Below the pieces are notes generated by a model. It made no database searches. It saw only the letters and a list, made by a program, of their open reading frames with translations, and was not told the DNA's origin. A stretch of DNA of 64,000 nt, taken from the NCBI GenBank assembly GCA_020073185.1, contig JAIQFT010000005.1:1-64000 (forward strand), written 5' to 3'. Position 1 is the stretch's first letter. Every line of letters begins with the position of its first letter. This DNA comes from Terriglobia bacterium (lineage in GTDB: Bacteria > Acidobacteriota > Terriglobia > Terriglobales > Acidobacteriaceae). The translations under genes and the position numbers were made by a program. Shown here piece after piece: positions 41,090 to 50,581 of this stretch.

Positions 41090-44000
41090 ATGACTATGGA
41101 TACCCGCCGCTTCGTGCGGCTTTTTTGTTGCCTGCTGCTGTTCGGCCATGCTGCCTGGGCCGCCGATCCCGCCAAGACTCTCATCCAGGATACCCTCTAT
41201 CGCGCGGATGGTTCGCCGGCCGCGGGCACATTGGTGGTCTCTTGGCCGGCCTTTGTCACCGCCGATGGCAAGTCGGTCGCCGCCGGTTCGTTAAGCGTGA
41301 AGATCCGTGACGGCGCGGTCAACCTTCCGCTGGTGCCCACCCAGGGCGCCACGCCCGCCGGCACCTATTACAAGGTGATCTTCACCCTCGACAACGGCGC
41401 CAGCTCGCAAGAATACTGGTCCGTCCCCAGCAACTCGCCGACCTCCATCTCCGCCATTCGATCTTCGGTTGTGCCCGCCACAGTGGCCCTGCAGGTCGTC
41501 TCGCGCGAGTACGTGGATAGCGCCATCGCCGCCGCCGCAGGCACGCCGAGCAACCCGCTGGCGCTGAACAAGGGCGGCACTGGCCAGAGTTCGTGGACCT
41601 CGGGGCGCTGCGTGCGCGTCGCCGAAGGCGGCACCCGCCTGGAAACGGCACCCTCCGACTGCAGCGTGGCGACCAGCAATGCCGACATGGTCGATGGGCA
41701 GCACGCCAGCAGCTTCCAGGCGACCCTCGCCAACGCTGCCAGCTTGTCCAAGATCGGGGAGGACGGCGGCAATCCGCTGTGGAATGGAGGCGCGTGGCCA
41801 GGTGGCGGATCATCAAACGCCACGCAGATTCAGGGCAAGGCGGTGGACAACCCCAACGCGGCCGGGCAGCAGTTAACCTACAACGGCACCAAGTTCGCCG
41901 CGCAGGCGCCGGTGTTTATTGACCCGCGCAACTTCACAGTTGGGGGCGTGAATTACACCATCGACTGCACCGGCACGACCGATTCTTATGCCGCCCTGAA
42001 CGCGCTCTTCAACAACATGTCCGGGCGCAAGGTGATGCTTCCGCTCGGCTCGGATTGCACCGCCCGAACCAACTCCCAGATCGTCGTCTTCGGTCAGACG
42101 AGTTTCTACATTGATGGCGGATCACCCACGGGAGGGGTGGGATTCACGCTCTGGGGCTGTCTGGCCGCGGGCACGAGCGTGCTCAAGTTCAACCGATCCG
42201 GCAACGGGGTGATCAAAGGGCTGATGATTCGCAATGTCGGTCCCTATTGCTCCTCCACCGCGACCACCGGGATCGAGGTGACGAACACGGGAGGCGGAGG
42301 CTACACCGGAACCAGCCTTACTTTCCAGGACAATTCGTTTTTTGGCTATGGCGTCGCCGCCAACTATATCGGCCTCTCCATCGCGGGTATACCGAACTTG
42401 GAGGACATGAAGATCCGCGGCAATCACTTCAGCTGTTACGGTTCGAACAGCACCGGCCTCTACATCAGCGGCGGCAACAGCGAAGGAAACATCGTCGAGG
42501 AAAACAACATCGGGAACTGCTATTACGGCATCTGGCAGTCCGCCGGTTCCAAGATTCGCAACAATACGTTCGGATATAACGGCTCCTACTCGACCTTCGG
42601 CGCGGGCGGCGCAGCCATCCACATTCAGTCGTGCCTCACCAGTCAGTACATCGGCTGGAACAAGGGCACGGAAGGCACCGGCGTATTTCTGGATGTCGCG
42701 GCGGCGGCAGGTTGCTATCTGACGTTTGAAGGCAATGATTTTGCCACCAACGACATCGCGCCGAGTACCAGCGCCATCTATGTGTCAGGCCCCATGACGA
42801 CGCTGCGCAACAACCGCTTCAACACCTACGCCGCGCCCAACCTGCCCAGCAACGCCCCGTTGATCGGCACCCACGACAGCTTGAGCAGTCACGGCGCTCT
42901 GATGTCCCTCATGGACGACGGCACCAACCGTTGGGCATGGACATCGGGAACGTTTACCGGATTATTCGACAGCAGGGCTTTCCAGTACGCATCGAAGTAC
43001 CCCGCACTTGCCGAGACGCAGCCCACGGAAGAGCGCAACTACGATCTGCGATTGGCGCCTCCAGACACTTCGTATGGGCAGCCGTCGCGACTGATTTTCA
43101 GGTCGTGGGCCGGCGCCTGGGACGACTACGTGCTCGCGAATATGCCGGAAGGCTTTGGTGCCAGCGACTTCTCATCGTTGCTTCTCTACCACCCCACCGG
43201 TGTCTCCAACTCCAATATCGGAGTCACCGCGCAACCGCCATTCATGGGTGGCTTAGCAACCAAGGTCGCAGCCATGAGCAGCAACCTGACATACGCTTGG
43301 CACGGCACGGCAGGCTCGACTCACTATACCTACCAACTTGTCGGGCTATCCGGCGCCGGGACGGTCGCACTCGGGCCATCGGTAACGGTCACCAACGGCG
43401 CGGCGGTGTTGAACTCGACCGACTACCCCGCTTTAGCGAGTACCTATAGTCCGGGCTTCTATGCCTATTACGTCTGCCGCACAGCCTCCAGCGGTACGCC
43501 CTCCAGCACCGGAATCATTGGCACAGTCTACGTCACGGATAAGACCAATTGGGCCTTCGCGGGCGTTCCCCAGATGCAATTCAGCGACACGGGTCTAGCG
43601 GCGAACGGAGCGTGCCCAACGGTGGGCACCGCTGACGGCTCCATCAATCTAGCGCTGGGCGCGAAACTGAAGATGAATGGCGTTCCCATCACCAACTCCA
43701 CTTTAGTGCGCTGGCCGTGGACGGCAAGCTCAACTGCGGTCACCGGCGGCGGCTCAGTTGCCAACGTGATTGACGGCGATACGACTACCTACTGGAACGC
43801 CATTGGTACGACTGCCGATCTCGTGATCGACACCGGGCGGGTACAGCCCATCGCGGGACTGACTTATACGCCCTACAGCGTTGGCTACCGCGTCTTGAAT
43901 TATTCCGTGGCGCTCTCCAGCGATGGCACGACCTACGGCTCTGCGGTCGCAACGGGCACTTTTGCTAACGACAACACCGCCAAGGTCGTGACCTGGGCCG

Positions 44001-46213
44001 CCACCAACTCCCGCTACGTGAAGTTCAGCATCCTGAGTTCGGGCGATGGCAACGCCAATCCGGCGGTCGCCGAAATGTCCATTGACGTGGTACAGAACAT
44101 CGACGCGGACGAGGTCGACGGACGCCACGCCAGTGACTTTCTCGCCGCGACCACTGTTCTACCCGCCACCAAAACGAGCGCATCGCAAAAGTGGCTGGCG
44201 TCCTACGATGCCACCACCGGCGCCTTCGCGCAGACGCGGCCCGCGTTCACCGACATCAGCGGCTCGGTCGCGGCTTCGCAGTTACCCACACCTACCGCAT
44301 CCGCGCTCGGCGGCGTGAAGTCGCTCACCTGCACCGGCACCGACAAAGTTTCCGCCATCGGCACGGACGGCGTTCCGGTGTGCTCCGCCGATCAAATCGG
44401 CGGTGCCGGCGGCGGCATCACCGCGCTTAACACGCTGAGCGCCGCCACGCAGACGTTTGCCAAAGTGGATGACACCAACGTCACGCTTTCCATCGGCTCG
44501 GCTACGAGCACGCACACTTTCACACTCGGCTGGACGGGCACGCTCGGCAAAGCGCGCGGCGGCACCGGTGCGGACATGTCGGGCGTGACCTTCCCTAGTT
44601 CGGGCACGCTGGCGGTGACCACTGACCTTCCGGGCAATGAACCGGGCGCGACCAACAACTTCCTCACCGGCTACAACTCGGCGACCCACGCGTTCAGCAA
44701 AACGCAGCCGATTTGGGCGAATATCGACAAGACCACATCGAGCCTGGCGGACCTGGCGACGCGAAGTGCCGGCGATCTCAGCAGCGGTACACTGCCAGCC
44801 GCCCGGCTGCCCAAGCCCACCACCAGCGCGCTGGGTGGCGTCTACATGTCGGCTGACTGCTCCGCCGGCCAGCACGTGAGCAGTGTCAATACTTCGACCG
44901 GCGCGCTGACCTGTTCGGCAGATTCCGGCGGCGGCGGTTCAGGCGCCATCAGCAACGGTGCGACCAATGCCATCCCGAAATACACCGCTGCGACAACACT
45001 TGACGATTCGTTGCTCTCCGACGATGGCACCACTCTGAGTTACTCGGGGACTGGTGGAATCGCGGTTCCGCAGCTTGCGACCAGTGGCACCGGCGCGGGC
45101 ACTGTGTACTTGAAACAAGGCACCGCAGCCTCACTCGGCACGACGTCAGTCGGATTCACCGCTCCACCTAGCGTCAGCAGTTACAACCTGCTGTTCCCGG
45201 GCGCTGCGGGAAGTGGCTTGTTGACCTGGAGCAATGCCGCCAACGTAGTGACTGGGACGTTTACCAGCGTCTTAGGATCGGCTCTGGGCGGGACCGCGAA
45301 CGGGTTCACCAAGTTCAGCGGCCCGACGACAGCCGAGAAAACCTTCACGTTGCCGGATGCCAGCGCGACGATTCTCACCAGCAACGCTGCAGTGACGGTC
45401 GCGCAAGGCGGCACCGGGCTGGGCACTTTGACGACGCACGCGCTTTACGCGGGCAACGCCACAACTTCTCCCTCGGCCATCACGGTGCCGTCGGCCGATT
45501 CGTTGCTTTACGGCACCACCGGCGCCGATCCCTTATTTAAAGCGCTGCCGACGACCGGAACCAATGGCTGCTCCGGCAGTGGCGATGCGCTGCAATGGAA
45601 CAACTCGACCCACGCCTTCGCCTGTATCACCGGACTGGGTGCGGGCGGCTCCGGCACGGTCAACTCCGGCACGGCTAGCCATATTGCCTATTACGCGACA
45701 TCAACGGGCGCAGTTAGCGATATGGGCGCCGACTTCACGTTCGGCACGCATACGTTGAGTGGAGGGGCTTCAAGCATTCTCGACCTCAGCGCGTCGGCGG
45801 CGACGGCGGGACTGAAGATTCCGACTACGGCGGGTGGAGCCCCAACCGTGGATGGCCAGATTGCGGTGAATTCTACAACTCACAACTTGGTATTCGGCTC
45901 GAACGGCGCCACGGCAGTAGCGAGCCGGACCATCGCCGCCGGCTCCTCGGCAATGGGAACGAGTTCAATTGCATCCGCCGCTTGCGCCACCGCGGTAACC
46001 ACTTCGGCGACCGGAACCGCGACCACCGACGTTGTATGGTGGGGCTTCAACGGCGACCCGACCGGGGTGACCGGCTACGCTCCGGCGACGACGGGAATGT
46101 TGACGATCATTGCTTACCCGACCGCCGACAACGTGAACTTCAAGGTCTGCAATAACACTTCGGCTGCAATTACGCCGGGAGCGATTACGCTGAACTGGAG
46201 GATCGTGCGATGA
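41090..46213 (+). CDS. Very large exported fibre-like protein (beta-helix plus F5/8-type C domain)
   Basis: 1707 residues. The N-terminus is a clear signal peptide (FVRLFCCLLLFGHAAWA, cut before ADPAK). Residues about 270-640 look like a right-handed parallel beta-helix (pectate-lyase fold: NFTVGGVNYTIDCTGTTDSY, then IRGNHFSCYGSNSTGLYISG and IVEENNIGNCYYG). Residues about 870-1000 are a discoidin/F5-8 type C-like carbohydrate-binding domain (VIDGDTTTYWNAIG, SRYVKFSILSSGDGN). The C-terminal 700 residues are Gly/Thr/Ser-rich, with recurring GGTG and LGGV words as in phage tail fibres. A fibre with a signal peptide is unusual. It overlaps the next gene by ATGA. Confidence 0.65.
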   Translation: MTMDTRRFVRLFCCLLLFGHAAWAADPAKTLIQDTLYRADGSPAAGTLVVSWPAFVTADGKSVAAGSLSVKIRDGAVNLPLVPTQGATPAGTYYKVIFTLDNGASSQEYWSVPSNSPTSISAIRSSVVPATVALQVVSREYVDSAIAAAAGTPSNPLALNKGGTGQSSWTSGRCVRVAEGGTRLETAPSDCSVATSNADMVDGQHASSFQATLANAASLSKIGEDGGNPLWNGGAWPGGGSSNATQIQGKAVDNPNAAGQQLTYNGTKFAAQAPVFIDPRNFTVGGVNYTIDCTGTTDSYAALNALFNNMSGRKVMLPLGSDCTARTNSQIVVFGQTSFYIDGGSPTGGVGFTLWGCLAAGTSVLKFNRSGNGVIKGLMIRNVGPYCSSTATTGIEVTNTGGGGYTGTSLTFQDNSFFGYGVAANYIGLSIAGIPNLEDMKIRGNHFSCYGSNSTGLYISGGNSEGNIVEENNIGNCYYGIWQSAGSKIRNNTFGYNGSYSTFGAGGAAIHIQSCLTSQYIGWNKGTEGTGVFLDVAAAAGCYLTFEGNDFATNDIAPSTSAIYVSGPMTTLRNNRFNTYAAPNLPSNAPLIGTHDSLSSHGALMSLMDDGTNRWAWTSGTFTGLFDSRAFQYASKYPALAETQPTEERNYDLRLAPPDTSYGQPSRLIFRSWAGAWDDYVLANMPEGFGASDFSSLLLYHPTGVSNSNIGVTAQPPFMGGLATKVAAMSSNLTYAWHGTAGSTHYTYQLVGLSGAGTVALGPSVTVTNGAAVLNSTDYPALASTYSPGFYAYYVCRTASSGTPSSTGIIGTVYVTDKTNWAFAGVPQMQFSDTGLAANGACPTVGTADGSINLALGAKLKMNGVPITNSTLVRWPWTASSTAVTGGGSVANVIDGDTTTYWNAIGTTADLVIDTGRVQPIAGLTYTPYSVGYRVLNYSVALSSDGTTYGSAVATGTFANDNTAKVVTWAATNSRYVKFSILSSGDGNANPAVAEMSIDVVQNIDADEVDGRHASDFLAATTVLPATKTSASQKWLASYDATTGAFAQTRPAFTDISGSVAASQLPTPTASALGGVKSLTCTGTDKVSAIGTDGVPVCSADQIGGAGGGITALNTLSAATQTFAKVDDTNVTLSIGSATSTHTFTLGWTGTLGKARGGTGADMSGVTFPSSGTLAVTTDLPGNEPGATNNFLTGYNSATHAFSKTQPIWANIDKTTSSLADLATRSAGDLSSGTLPAARLPKPTTSALGGVYMSADCSAGQHVSSVNTSTGALTCSADSGGGGSGAISNGATNAIPKYTAATTLDDSLLSDDGTTLSYSGTGGIAVPQLATSGTGAGTVYLKQGTAASLGTTSVGFTAPPSVSSYNLLFPGAAGSGLLTWSNAANVVTGTFTSVLGSALGGTANGFTKFSGPTTAEKTFTLPDASATILTSNAAVTVAQGGTGLGTLTTHALYAGNATTSPSAITVPSADSLLYGTTGADPLFKALPTTGTNGCSGSGDALQWNNSTHAFACITGLGAGGSGTVNSGTASHIAYYATSTGAVSDMGADFTFGTHTLSGGASSILDLSASAATAGLKIPTTAGGAPTVDGQIAVNSTTHNLVFGSNGATAVASRTIAAGSSAMGTSSIASAACATAVTTSATGTATTDVVWWGFNGDPTGVTGYAPATTGMLTIIAYPTADNVNFKVCNNTSAAITPGAITLNWRIVR

Positions 46214-46929
46214 GGCGGTTGATCTGGCTGGCGCTGACGGCTGCGGCCTTTGCTCAAGGTGGGATGATGCCTGGGCCGGGCACGCCACATTCGGCAGGAG
46301 CCACGGCCACAATCACCTGGTCGTCAACCCAGACAACTTCCTGCTATCCGGCAACCTCCTGCGCTTTTCCGGGAAACGTGACCGCCGGCAATCTGATCGG
46401 GGTCTTTGCGGGATGGAATGACAGCACTTCCAACCCGACCGCCGCCATCACCGCGAGCCGTTGTGCCAGCGGTTCCATGACACAGGTCGGCGCCGTACTG
46501 AATACGCCCGCCGGCTCGATCAAGGGATTCTACTGCGTGGTTACGGGAACGGGCGCGGCGACGGTGACGCTGACCAGTTGCGGTTCTGACTGCGGGCTCA
46601 CAACGTTCGAGGTTACGTCCTCGACAGGATTCGTGGGAACGGTTGACGGAGTGGGGACGCACACACCGGCAGTTGCCGAAACCACCGTCACGACGAGCAC
46701 CTTCAACACCACGCACGTGACCGCGATTGTGGCCTTTGTGCTGAATGAAAATGCCGATCCGACGTGGACACAGGGCACGGGCTTCACGCTGAGCACCTAC
46801 CAGCACAGCCACGTGGACGTGATCGAGTACCGGCTTAATGTCGCCGCCGGCACTGGATTAAGCGCCAGCTTCGGGCAGAGTAACGTGAGCACGAGCCTGG
46901 CCTACGCAGCCGCCTTTGGAGCGAACTGA
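46210..46929 (+). CDS. Exported beta-rich protein of unknown function
   Basis: 239 residues, starting four bases before the fibre stop (ATGA). Signal peptide LIWLALTAAAFAQG. The mature part is Thr/Ser/Gly-rich with cysteine pairs (SCYPATSCAF, TSCGSDCGL) and a beta-sandwich-like ending (VIEYRLNVAAGTGLSASFGQ). It resembles adhesion or carbohydrate-binding modules of phage fibres in composition only. It overlaps the peptidase gene by one base, so the three genes at 41090-47933 form one translation unit. Confidence 0.5.
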   Translation: MRRLIWLALTAAAFAQGGMMPGPGTPHSAGATATITWSSTQTTSCYPATSCAFPGNVTAGNLIGVFAGWNDSTSNPTAAITASRCASGSMTQVGAVLNTPAGSIKGFYCVVTGTGAATVTLTSCGSDCGLTTFEVTSSTGFVGTVDGVGTHTPAVAETTVTTSTFNTTHVTAIVAFVLNENADPTWTQGTGFTLSTYQHSHVDVIEYRLNVAAGTGLSASFGQSNVSTSLAYAAAFGAN

Positions 46930-47933
46930 TGCGGAGACTGTCGGCAATTGCGCTTGCGCTGATGATGGCCCTGCCCGCGATGGCGCAGGTTACGTACTCC
47001 GCCACCGTTGCCAGCATGATCGGGCAGGTCTCGCAAACCGCGCTCACCAGCGACCTGAACGGGCTGACCGGCGTGACGGCAATCACCGTCGGCGGCAGCA
47101 GCTACACCATCACCAGTCGCGCCACCGATTCCGGCACACCAATAACCAAGGCTACGCAGTGGATGTACGAACGCTGTCAGGCTGCGGGGCTAACCGCCAG
47201 TTATCAGAACTGGAGTGACCGCGGCTACAGCAGCCGTAATGTGATCTGCACCAAGGCCGGCACTACCAAGGCGACCGAGATCATCACCCTGACGGCGCAC
47301 ATCGATGCCACGCCGCCGGGCGCCGACGATAACGCTTCCGGCAGCGTACTGGTCATCAATCTGGCCGAGATCATGGCGTCGCACACCTTCGAGCGCACCC
47401 TCCGATACATCCTGGTCACCGGCGAAGAGCAGGCCGAACTCGGTTCCACCGCCTACGTCGCCAGCCTCGGCTCCGACAACATTTACGCGGACATCAATTT
47501 CGATGTGGTCGCCTACGATGCCAACGCCGACAATAAGTTCAGCGTCATCACCGGGGGCGGGCTCAGCGAGCACACGGGAACGGCAACGGAAATTGCCATT
47601 GCGACCTTGGTGGGCAACGTGGTTTCGACCTACAGTCTCGGGTTGACCGAGGTTTCCGGCGACATCATGGTCACGCCCGGTGCGCTCGATACTTGGCCCT
47701 TCTGGAATGCCGGCAAGACGGCGGTGAGCTTCCTTGAGGACGTGAATGAATTGTCACCGTACATGAACGGCAGCGGCGATTCGGTTTCCACGCTCAACCT
47801 GCCTTACTACACCAAGGTCGTGAAAACCGCGCTGGGTACGGCGGCGCATCTGGCCCTGCCCGCCGATGCCGCCACGAACCGCAACACGATCAGCGGCTCA
47901 GTAAGGATAGGTGGTGGGGTCACGATGCAATGA
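46929..47933 (+). CDS. Exported M28-type metallopeptidase, one zinc ligand missing
   Basis: 334 residues with signal peptide LSAIALALMMALPAMAQ. The M28 core shows the first ligand and helper (His124, Asp126 in LTAHIDATPP), the bridging Asp in GADDNASG (133), the catalytic Glu and ligand Glu (166, 167 in VTGEEQAELGS) and Asp192 (INFDVVAYD). The last ligand is normally His in a YHT-like context; here the matching place reads SPYMNGSGDSVSTLN (residues 277-290), so that histidine is absent. The protein may be inactive, or bind only one metal. Located between fibre and terminase genes. Confidence 0.7.
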   Translation: MRRLSAIALALMMALPAMAQVTYSATVASMIGQVSQTALTSDLNGLTGVTAITVGGSSYTITSRATDSGTPITKATQWMYERCQAAGLTASYQNWSDRGYSSRNVICTKAGTTKATEIITLTAHIDATPPGADDNASGSVLVINLAEIMASHTFERTLRYILVTGEEQAELGSTAYVASLGSDNIYADINFDVVAYDANADNKFSVITGGGLSEHTGTATEIAIATLVGNVVSTYSLGLTEVSGDIMVTPGALDTWPFWNAGKTAVSFLEDVNELSPYMNGSGDSVSTLNLPYYTKVVKTALGTAAHLALPADAATNRNTISGSVRIGGGVTMQ

Positions 47934-48006
47934 CCGGCCTAGCCTGTAGAGGGGAGTGGCGCCATGAGCAGGCGTGTCAATCCATTTTGGCGCTAAGGAA
48001 GCAATT

Positions 48007-49566
48007 ATGTTCACGTTCTCCGGCCTGCTCAAGATTCGCGACAAGCACGGAAACCTGGAGCCGCTCGTGCCCAATCGCGCCCAGGCCGAGTTTGCAAGCC
48101 GGGCCACCGGTCGCGACATCGTGCTCAAGGCGCGACAGCTCGGGATCACCACCTGGGTCGCGGCGCGGTTTTTTGTCTCGACCGTCACCCGGCCCGGGAC
48201 GCTGAGCGTGCAGGTGGCGCACGACCAGCGCTCCGCCGAAGAAATCTTCCGTATCGTGCACCGCTTCCTGGATAACCTACCGGAGCGGTTGCTTGGGAGC
48301 CTGCTGGTCACCTCGCGCGCCAACGTCAGCCAATTGGTCTTTCCGCGTCTCGACAGTGAGTACCGCGTGGAGACCGCCGCTGACCCCAACGCCGGCCGTG
48401 GGCTCACGATCAACAACTTGCATTGCTCGGAGGTGGCCCGCTGGCCGCGCGATTCCGCCGCCACCCTGGCCTCACTGCGCGCCGCCGTCCCACCCGGCGG
48501 AATGATCGTGCTCGAGTCCACGCCCAACGGCGCCGGTGGCTGCTTCTACGACGAGTGGCAGCAAGCCGAGCGCACCGGCTACCGCCGGCACTTCTTTCCC
48601 TGGTGGTACGCGGAGGAATACGCCATTGATCGTGTGGCACAGGCGCCCTCGTGTGTACAGGGTTCTACCGAGAACCCGCTAGCCGCTGACGATTTCACGG
48701 TTGAAGAACTGGACCTAATCGCCAAGCACCGCCTGACAGCGGAACAGATCGCCTACCGCCGCGATGTCCGCGCCACCTTCCGGGGCTTGGCGCGCCAGGA
48801 GTTCGCCGAAGACCCGGTCTCCTGCTTCATCGCCTCCGGGGAGTGCGTCTTCGACCTCGACATCGTCCAGCGCCGCCTCGCCGAATGCGGCGGTGATGGT
48901 GTGGCACAGGTCTCTGACCTATGTTCTCGGGGGTCCGAGAGCAGCGCCACGCCCGTGGTCCGACCGATCGAGGTTCGCGACAACGGCCGCCTGCTGATCT
49001 TCTGGCCGCCGCGTCCCGGCGCCTCGTACATTATCGGCGTGGATCCCGCCGGCGGCGGCTGCGCCGGCGACTACGCCTGCGCGCAGGTCGTTGATCGCCT
49101 CACGGGACTGCAATGCGCCGAACTGCAGGACCACGTGCCGCCTCGCGAGCTGGCCGCGCGCGTCGCCGCGCTCGGCCGGGAATACAACGACGCGCTCATT
49201 GCGGTCGAGCGCAACAACCACGGCCACGCCGTGCTCGCGCACCTCGACGCCAGCGAGCACTACGACGGCTCGAAAATTTACGAGCAGCACCGGCAACCCG
49301 GGTGGTTGACCTCTTCGATCAGCCGTCCGCGCATGATCGAACAGTTCGCCGCGCTGCTATCGCGTCACCCGGACCTGTTTAGCAGTCCGCGCCTGCTCAG
49401 CGAGTGCCGGACATTTGTTCGTCACGAGGACGGCGCCGCCGGTGCGGCCAATGGCACGCACGATGACTCTGTCATGGCCATGGCCATCGCCGAGGCGGTC
49501 CGCTTCGAACAGGCCGGCCGCCCGCAGTTTCGCGAGGAATTGGAATTCGCCAGCCTGGCGAGATGA
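48007..49566 (+). CDS. terL: Phage terminase, large subunit
   Basis: 519 residues from ATG 48007 (TAAGGAAG upstream). The ATPase has a Walker-A-like loop KARQLGITTW (41-50) and a Walker-B strand GMIVLESTPNG near residue 166. The nuclease domain has VDPAGGG near 345 and the late Asp in THDDSVMAM near 485, the RNase-H-like triad of terminases. It packages DNA into procapsids. Two stretches, about residues 208-228 and 297-314, are translated REP-like hairpins. No small-terminase gene precedes it. Confidence 0.85.
   Translation: MFTFSGLLKIRDKHGNLEPLVPNRAQAEFASRATGRDIVLKARQLGITTWVAARFFVSTVTRPGTLSVQVAHDQRSAEEIFRIVHRFLDNLPERLLGSLLVTSRANVSQLVFPRLDSEYRVETAADPNAGRGLTINNLHCSEVARWPRDSAATLASLRAAVPPGGMIVLESTPNGAGGCFYDEWQQAERTGYRRHFFPWWYAEEYAIDRVAQAPSCVQGSTENPLAADDFTVEELDLIAKHRLTAEQIAYRRDVRATFRGLARQEFAEDPVSCFIASGECVFDLDIVQRRLAECGGDGVAQVSDLCSRGSESSATPVVRPIEVRDNGRLLIFWPPRPGASYIIGVDPAGGGCAGDYACAQVVDRLTGLQCAELQDHVPPRELAARVAALGREYNDALIAVERNNHGHAVLAHLDASEHYDGSKIYEQHRQPGWLTSSISRPRMIEQFAALLSRHPDLFSSPRLLSECRTFVRHEDGAAGAANGTHDDSVMAMAIAEAVRFEQAGRPQFREELEFASLAR
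48631..48690. repeat. REP-like repeat inside the terminase gene, copy 1
   Basis: CGTGTGGCACAGGCGCCCTC followed by GTGTGTACAGGG is a degenerate form of the hairpin at 20054-20077 (minus strand). It is followed by a hairpin GGTTCT-ACCG-AGAACC (48661-48676) and by GCCGCTGA, the same word that ends the intergenic copy at 20040-20048. Confidence 0.65.
48899..48950. repeat. REP-like repeat inside the terminase gene, copy 2
   Basis: Starts again with GGTGTGGCACAG, followed by two perfect small hairpins, AGGTC-TCT-GACCT (48908-48920) and TCTCGG-GGGT-CCGAGA (48925-48940). Translated as VAQVSDLCSRGSESSATP. Confidence 0.6.
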
Positions 49567-49650
49567 GTACCCAGCTATCGAGTATCGGGCCTTTCCCCCA
49601 CCCCCTCGGTGCTCGGTAGTGGGTACTCGGCGCTCAAGCGGCAATCGGCC
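49567..49650. repeat. Short-period repeat, TACTCGG type
   Basis: Degenerate eight-base words (GTATCGGG, GTGCTCGG, GGGTACTCGG) fill the gap between terminase and kinase genes. The whole 159-bp gap holds no gene. Confidence 0.6.
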
Positions 49651-49725
49651 ATCCACGGTCGGAAATGGTTTCGGGTTCCATCACGGAAATGGGTTGGCCT
49701 ACAGGCGTACAATTCGGCGTTCTCC

Positions 49726-50550
49726 ATGGCCCTTTTCGCGGTACAACACGTGCGAAGGATGCGTGGCGGCGCGCAGGCGCACCTGATGCGCGCCAGCGAC
49801 AGCAACTTCTACGTGGTGAAGTTTCAGAATAACCCGCAGCACAGGCGCGTGCTGGCCAACGACTTCATCGTCAGCCGCCTGGCCGAGCGCGTCGGCCTGC
49901 CGGTGCCGCAAACGGAGGTGATCGAGGTCGAAGACTGGCTGGTCAAGCACACGCCGGAGCTGACGATTCAACTGGCGCGCCAGACTATCCCGTGCCAGCC
50001 GGGACTGCAGTTCGGATCGCGCTTCGTGGTGGATCCGGCGGAAGGCCAGGTGTTCGATTATTTGCCGGAGGGGTCGCTGGCGCAGGTGAAAAACCTGACT
50101 GCCTTCGCCGGCATGCTTGCGCTCGACAAGTGGACTTGCAACGCCAACGGCCGCCAGGCGGCGTTCTGGAGAAAAATGCGCGAGCGCAAGTATCACGCAA
50201 CGTTTATTGACCAGGGCTACTGCTTTAACGCCGGTGAGTGGACGTTTCCAGACGCTCCCTTGCGCGGCGTGTATCTTCGCAACGAAGTTTACGAATGGGT
50301 GCGCGGCTGGGATTCGTTCGAGCCCTGGCTGTCGCGCCTGGAGCAACTCAACGCGCAACAGATCTGGCAATGCGCCGAGGCCGTGCCGCCGGAGTGGTAC
50401 GGCAGCGACTTCGAGGCTTTGGAGCGCCTAATCGAATCGCTCGTCATGCGCCGCGCGCGTGTGCGGGCGCTGATTACGGAGTTTCGCCACTCCTCCCGCC
50501 AGCCGTTCCCGCACTGGACGGCGGCAGAAGTGGTGATCGGACATGCCTAG
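49726..50550 (+). CDS. HipA-like kinase
   Basis: 274 residues from ATG 49726; the longer frame to 49609 runs through repeat DNA. The core resembles HipA C-terminal kinases: MRASDSNFYVVKFQNNPQHR (ATP-binding Lys), LDKWTCNANGRQAAFWRK (catalytic loop, here DKWTCN in place of DRHxxN) and FIDQGYCFNAGEW (metal-binding Asp). HipA family members phosphorylate target proteins and act as toxins or regulators. It sits between terminase and portal with a DUF3037-like gene behind it, so this looks like a two-gene accessory insertion in the packaging module. No HipB-type antitoxin is next to it. Confidence 0.7.
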   Translation: MALFAVQHVRRMRGGAQAHLMRASDSNFYVVKFQNNPQHRRVLANDFIVSRLAERVGLPVPQTEVIEVEDWLVKHTPELTIQLARQTIPCQPGLQFGSRFVVDPAEGQVFDYLPEGSLAQVKNLTAFAGMLALDKWTCNANGRQAAFWRKMRERKYHATFIDQGYCFNAGEWTFPDAPLRGVYLRNEVYEWVRGWDSFEPWLSRLEQLNAQQIWQCAEAVPPEWYGSDFEALERLIESLVMRRARVRALITEFRHSSRQPFPHWTAAEVVIGHA

Positions 50551-50581
50551 CTGAAAGCTGAGCTGATGGCTGATAGCTTGA
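50549..50581. repeat. Short-period repeat, AGCTGA type
   Basis: AGCTGAAAGCTGAGCTGATG followed by GCTGATAGCT. It fills the gap between the kinase and DUF3037-like genes and contains the start codon of the latter. Confidence 0.65.
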
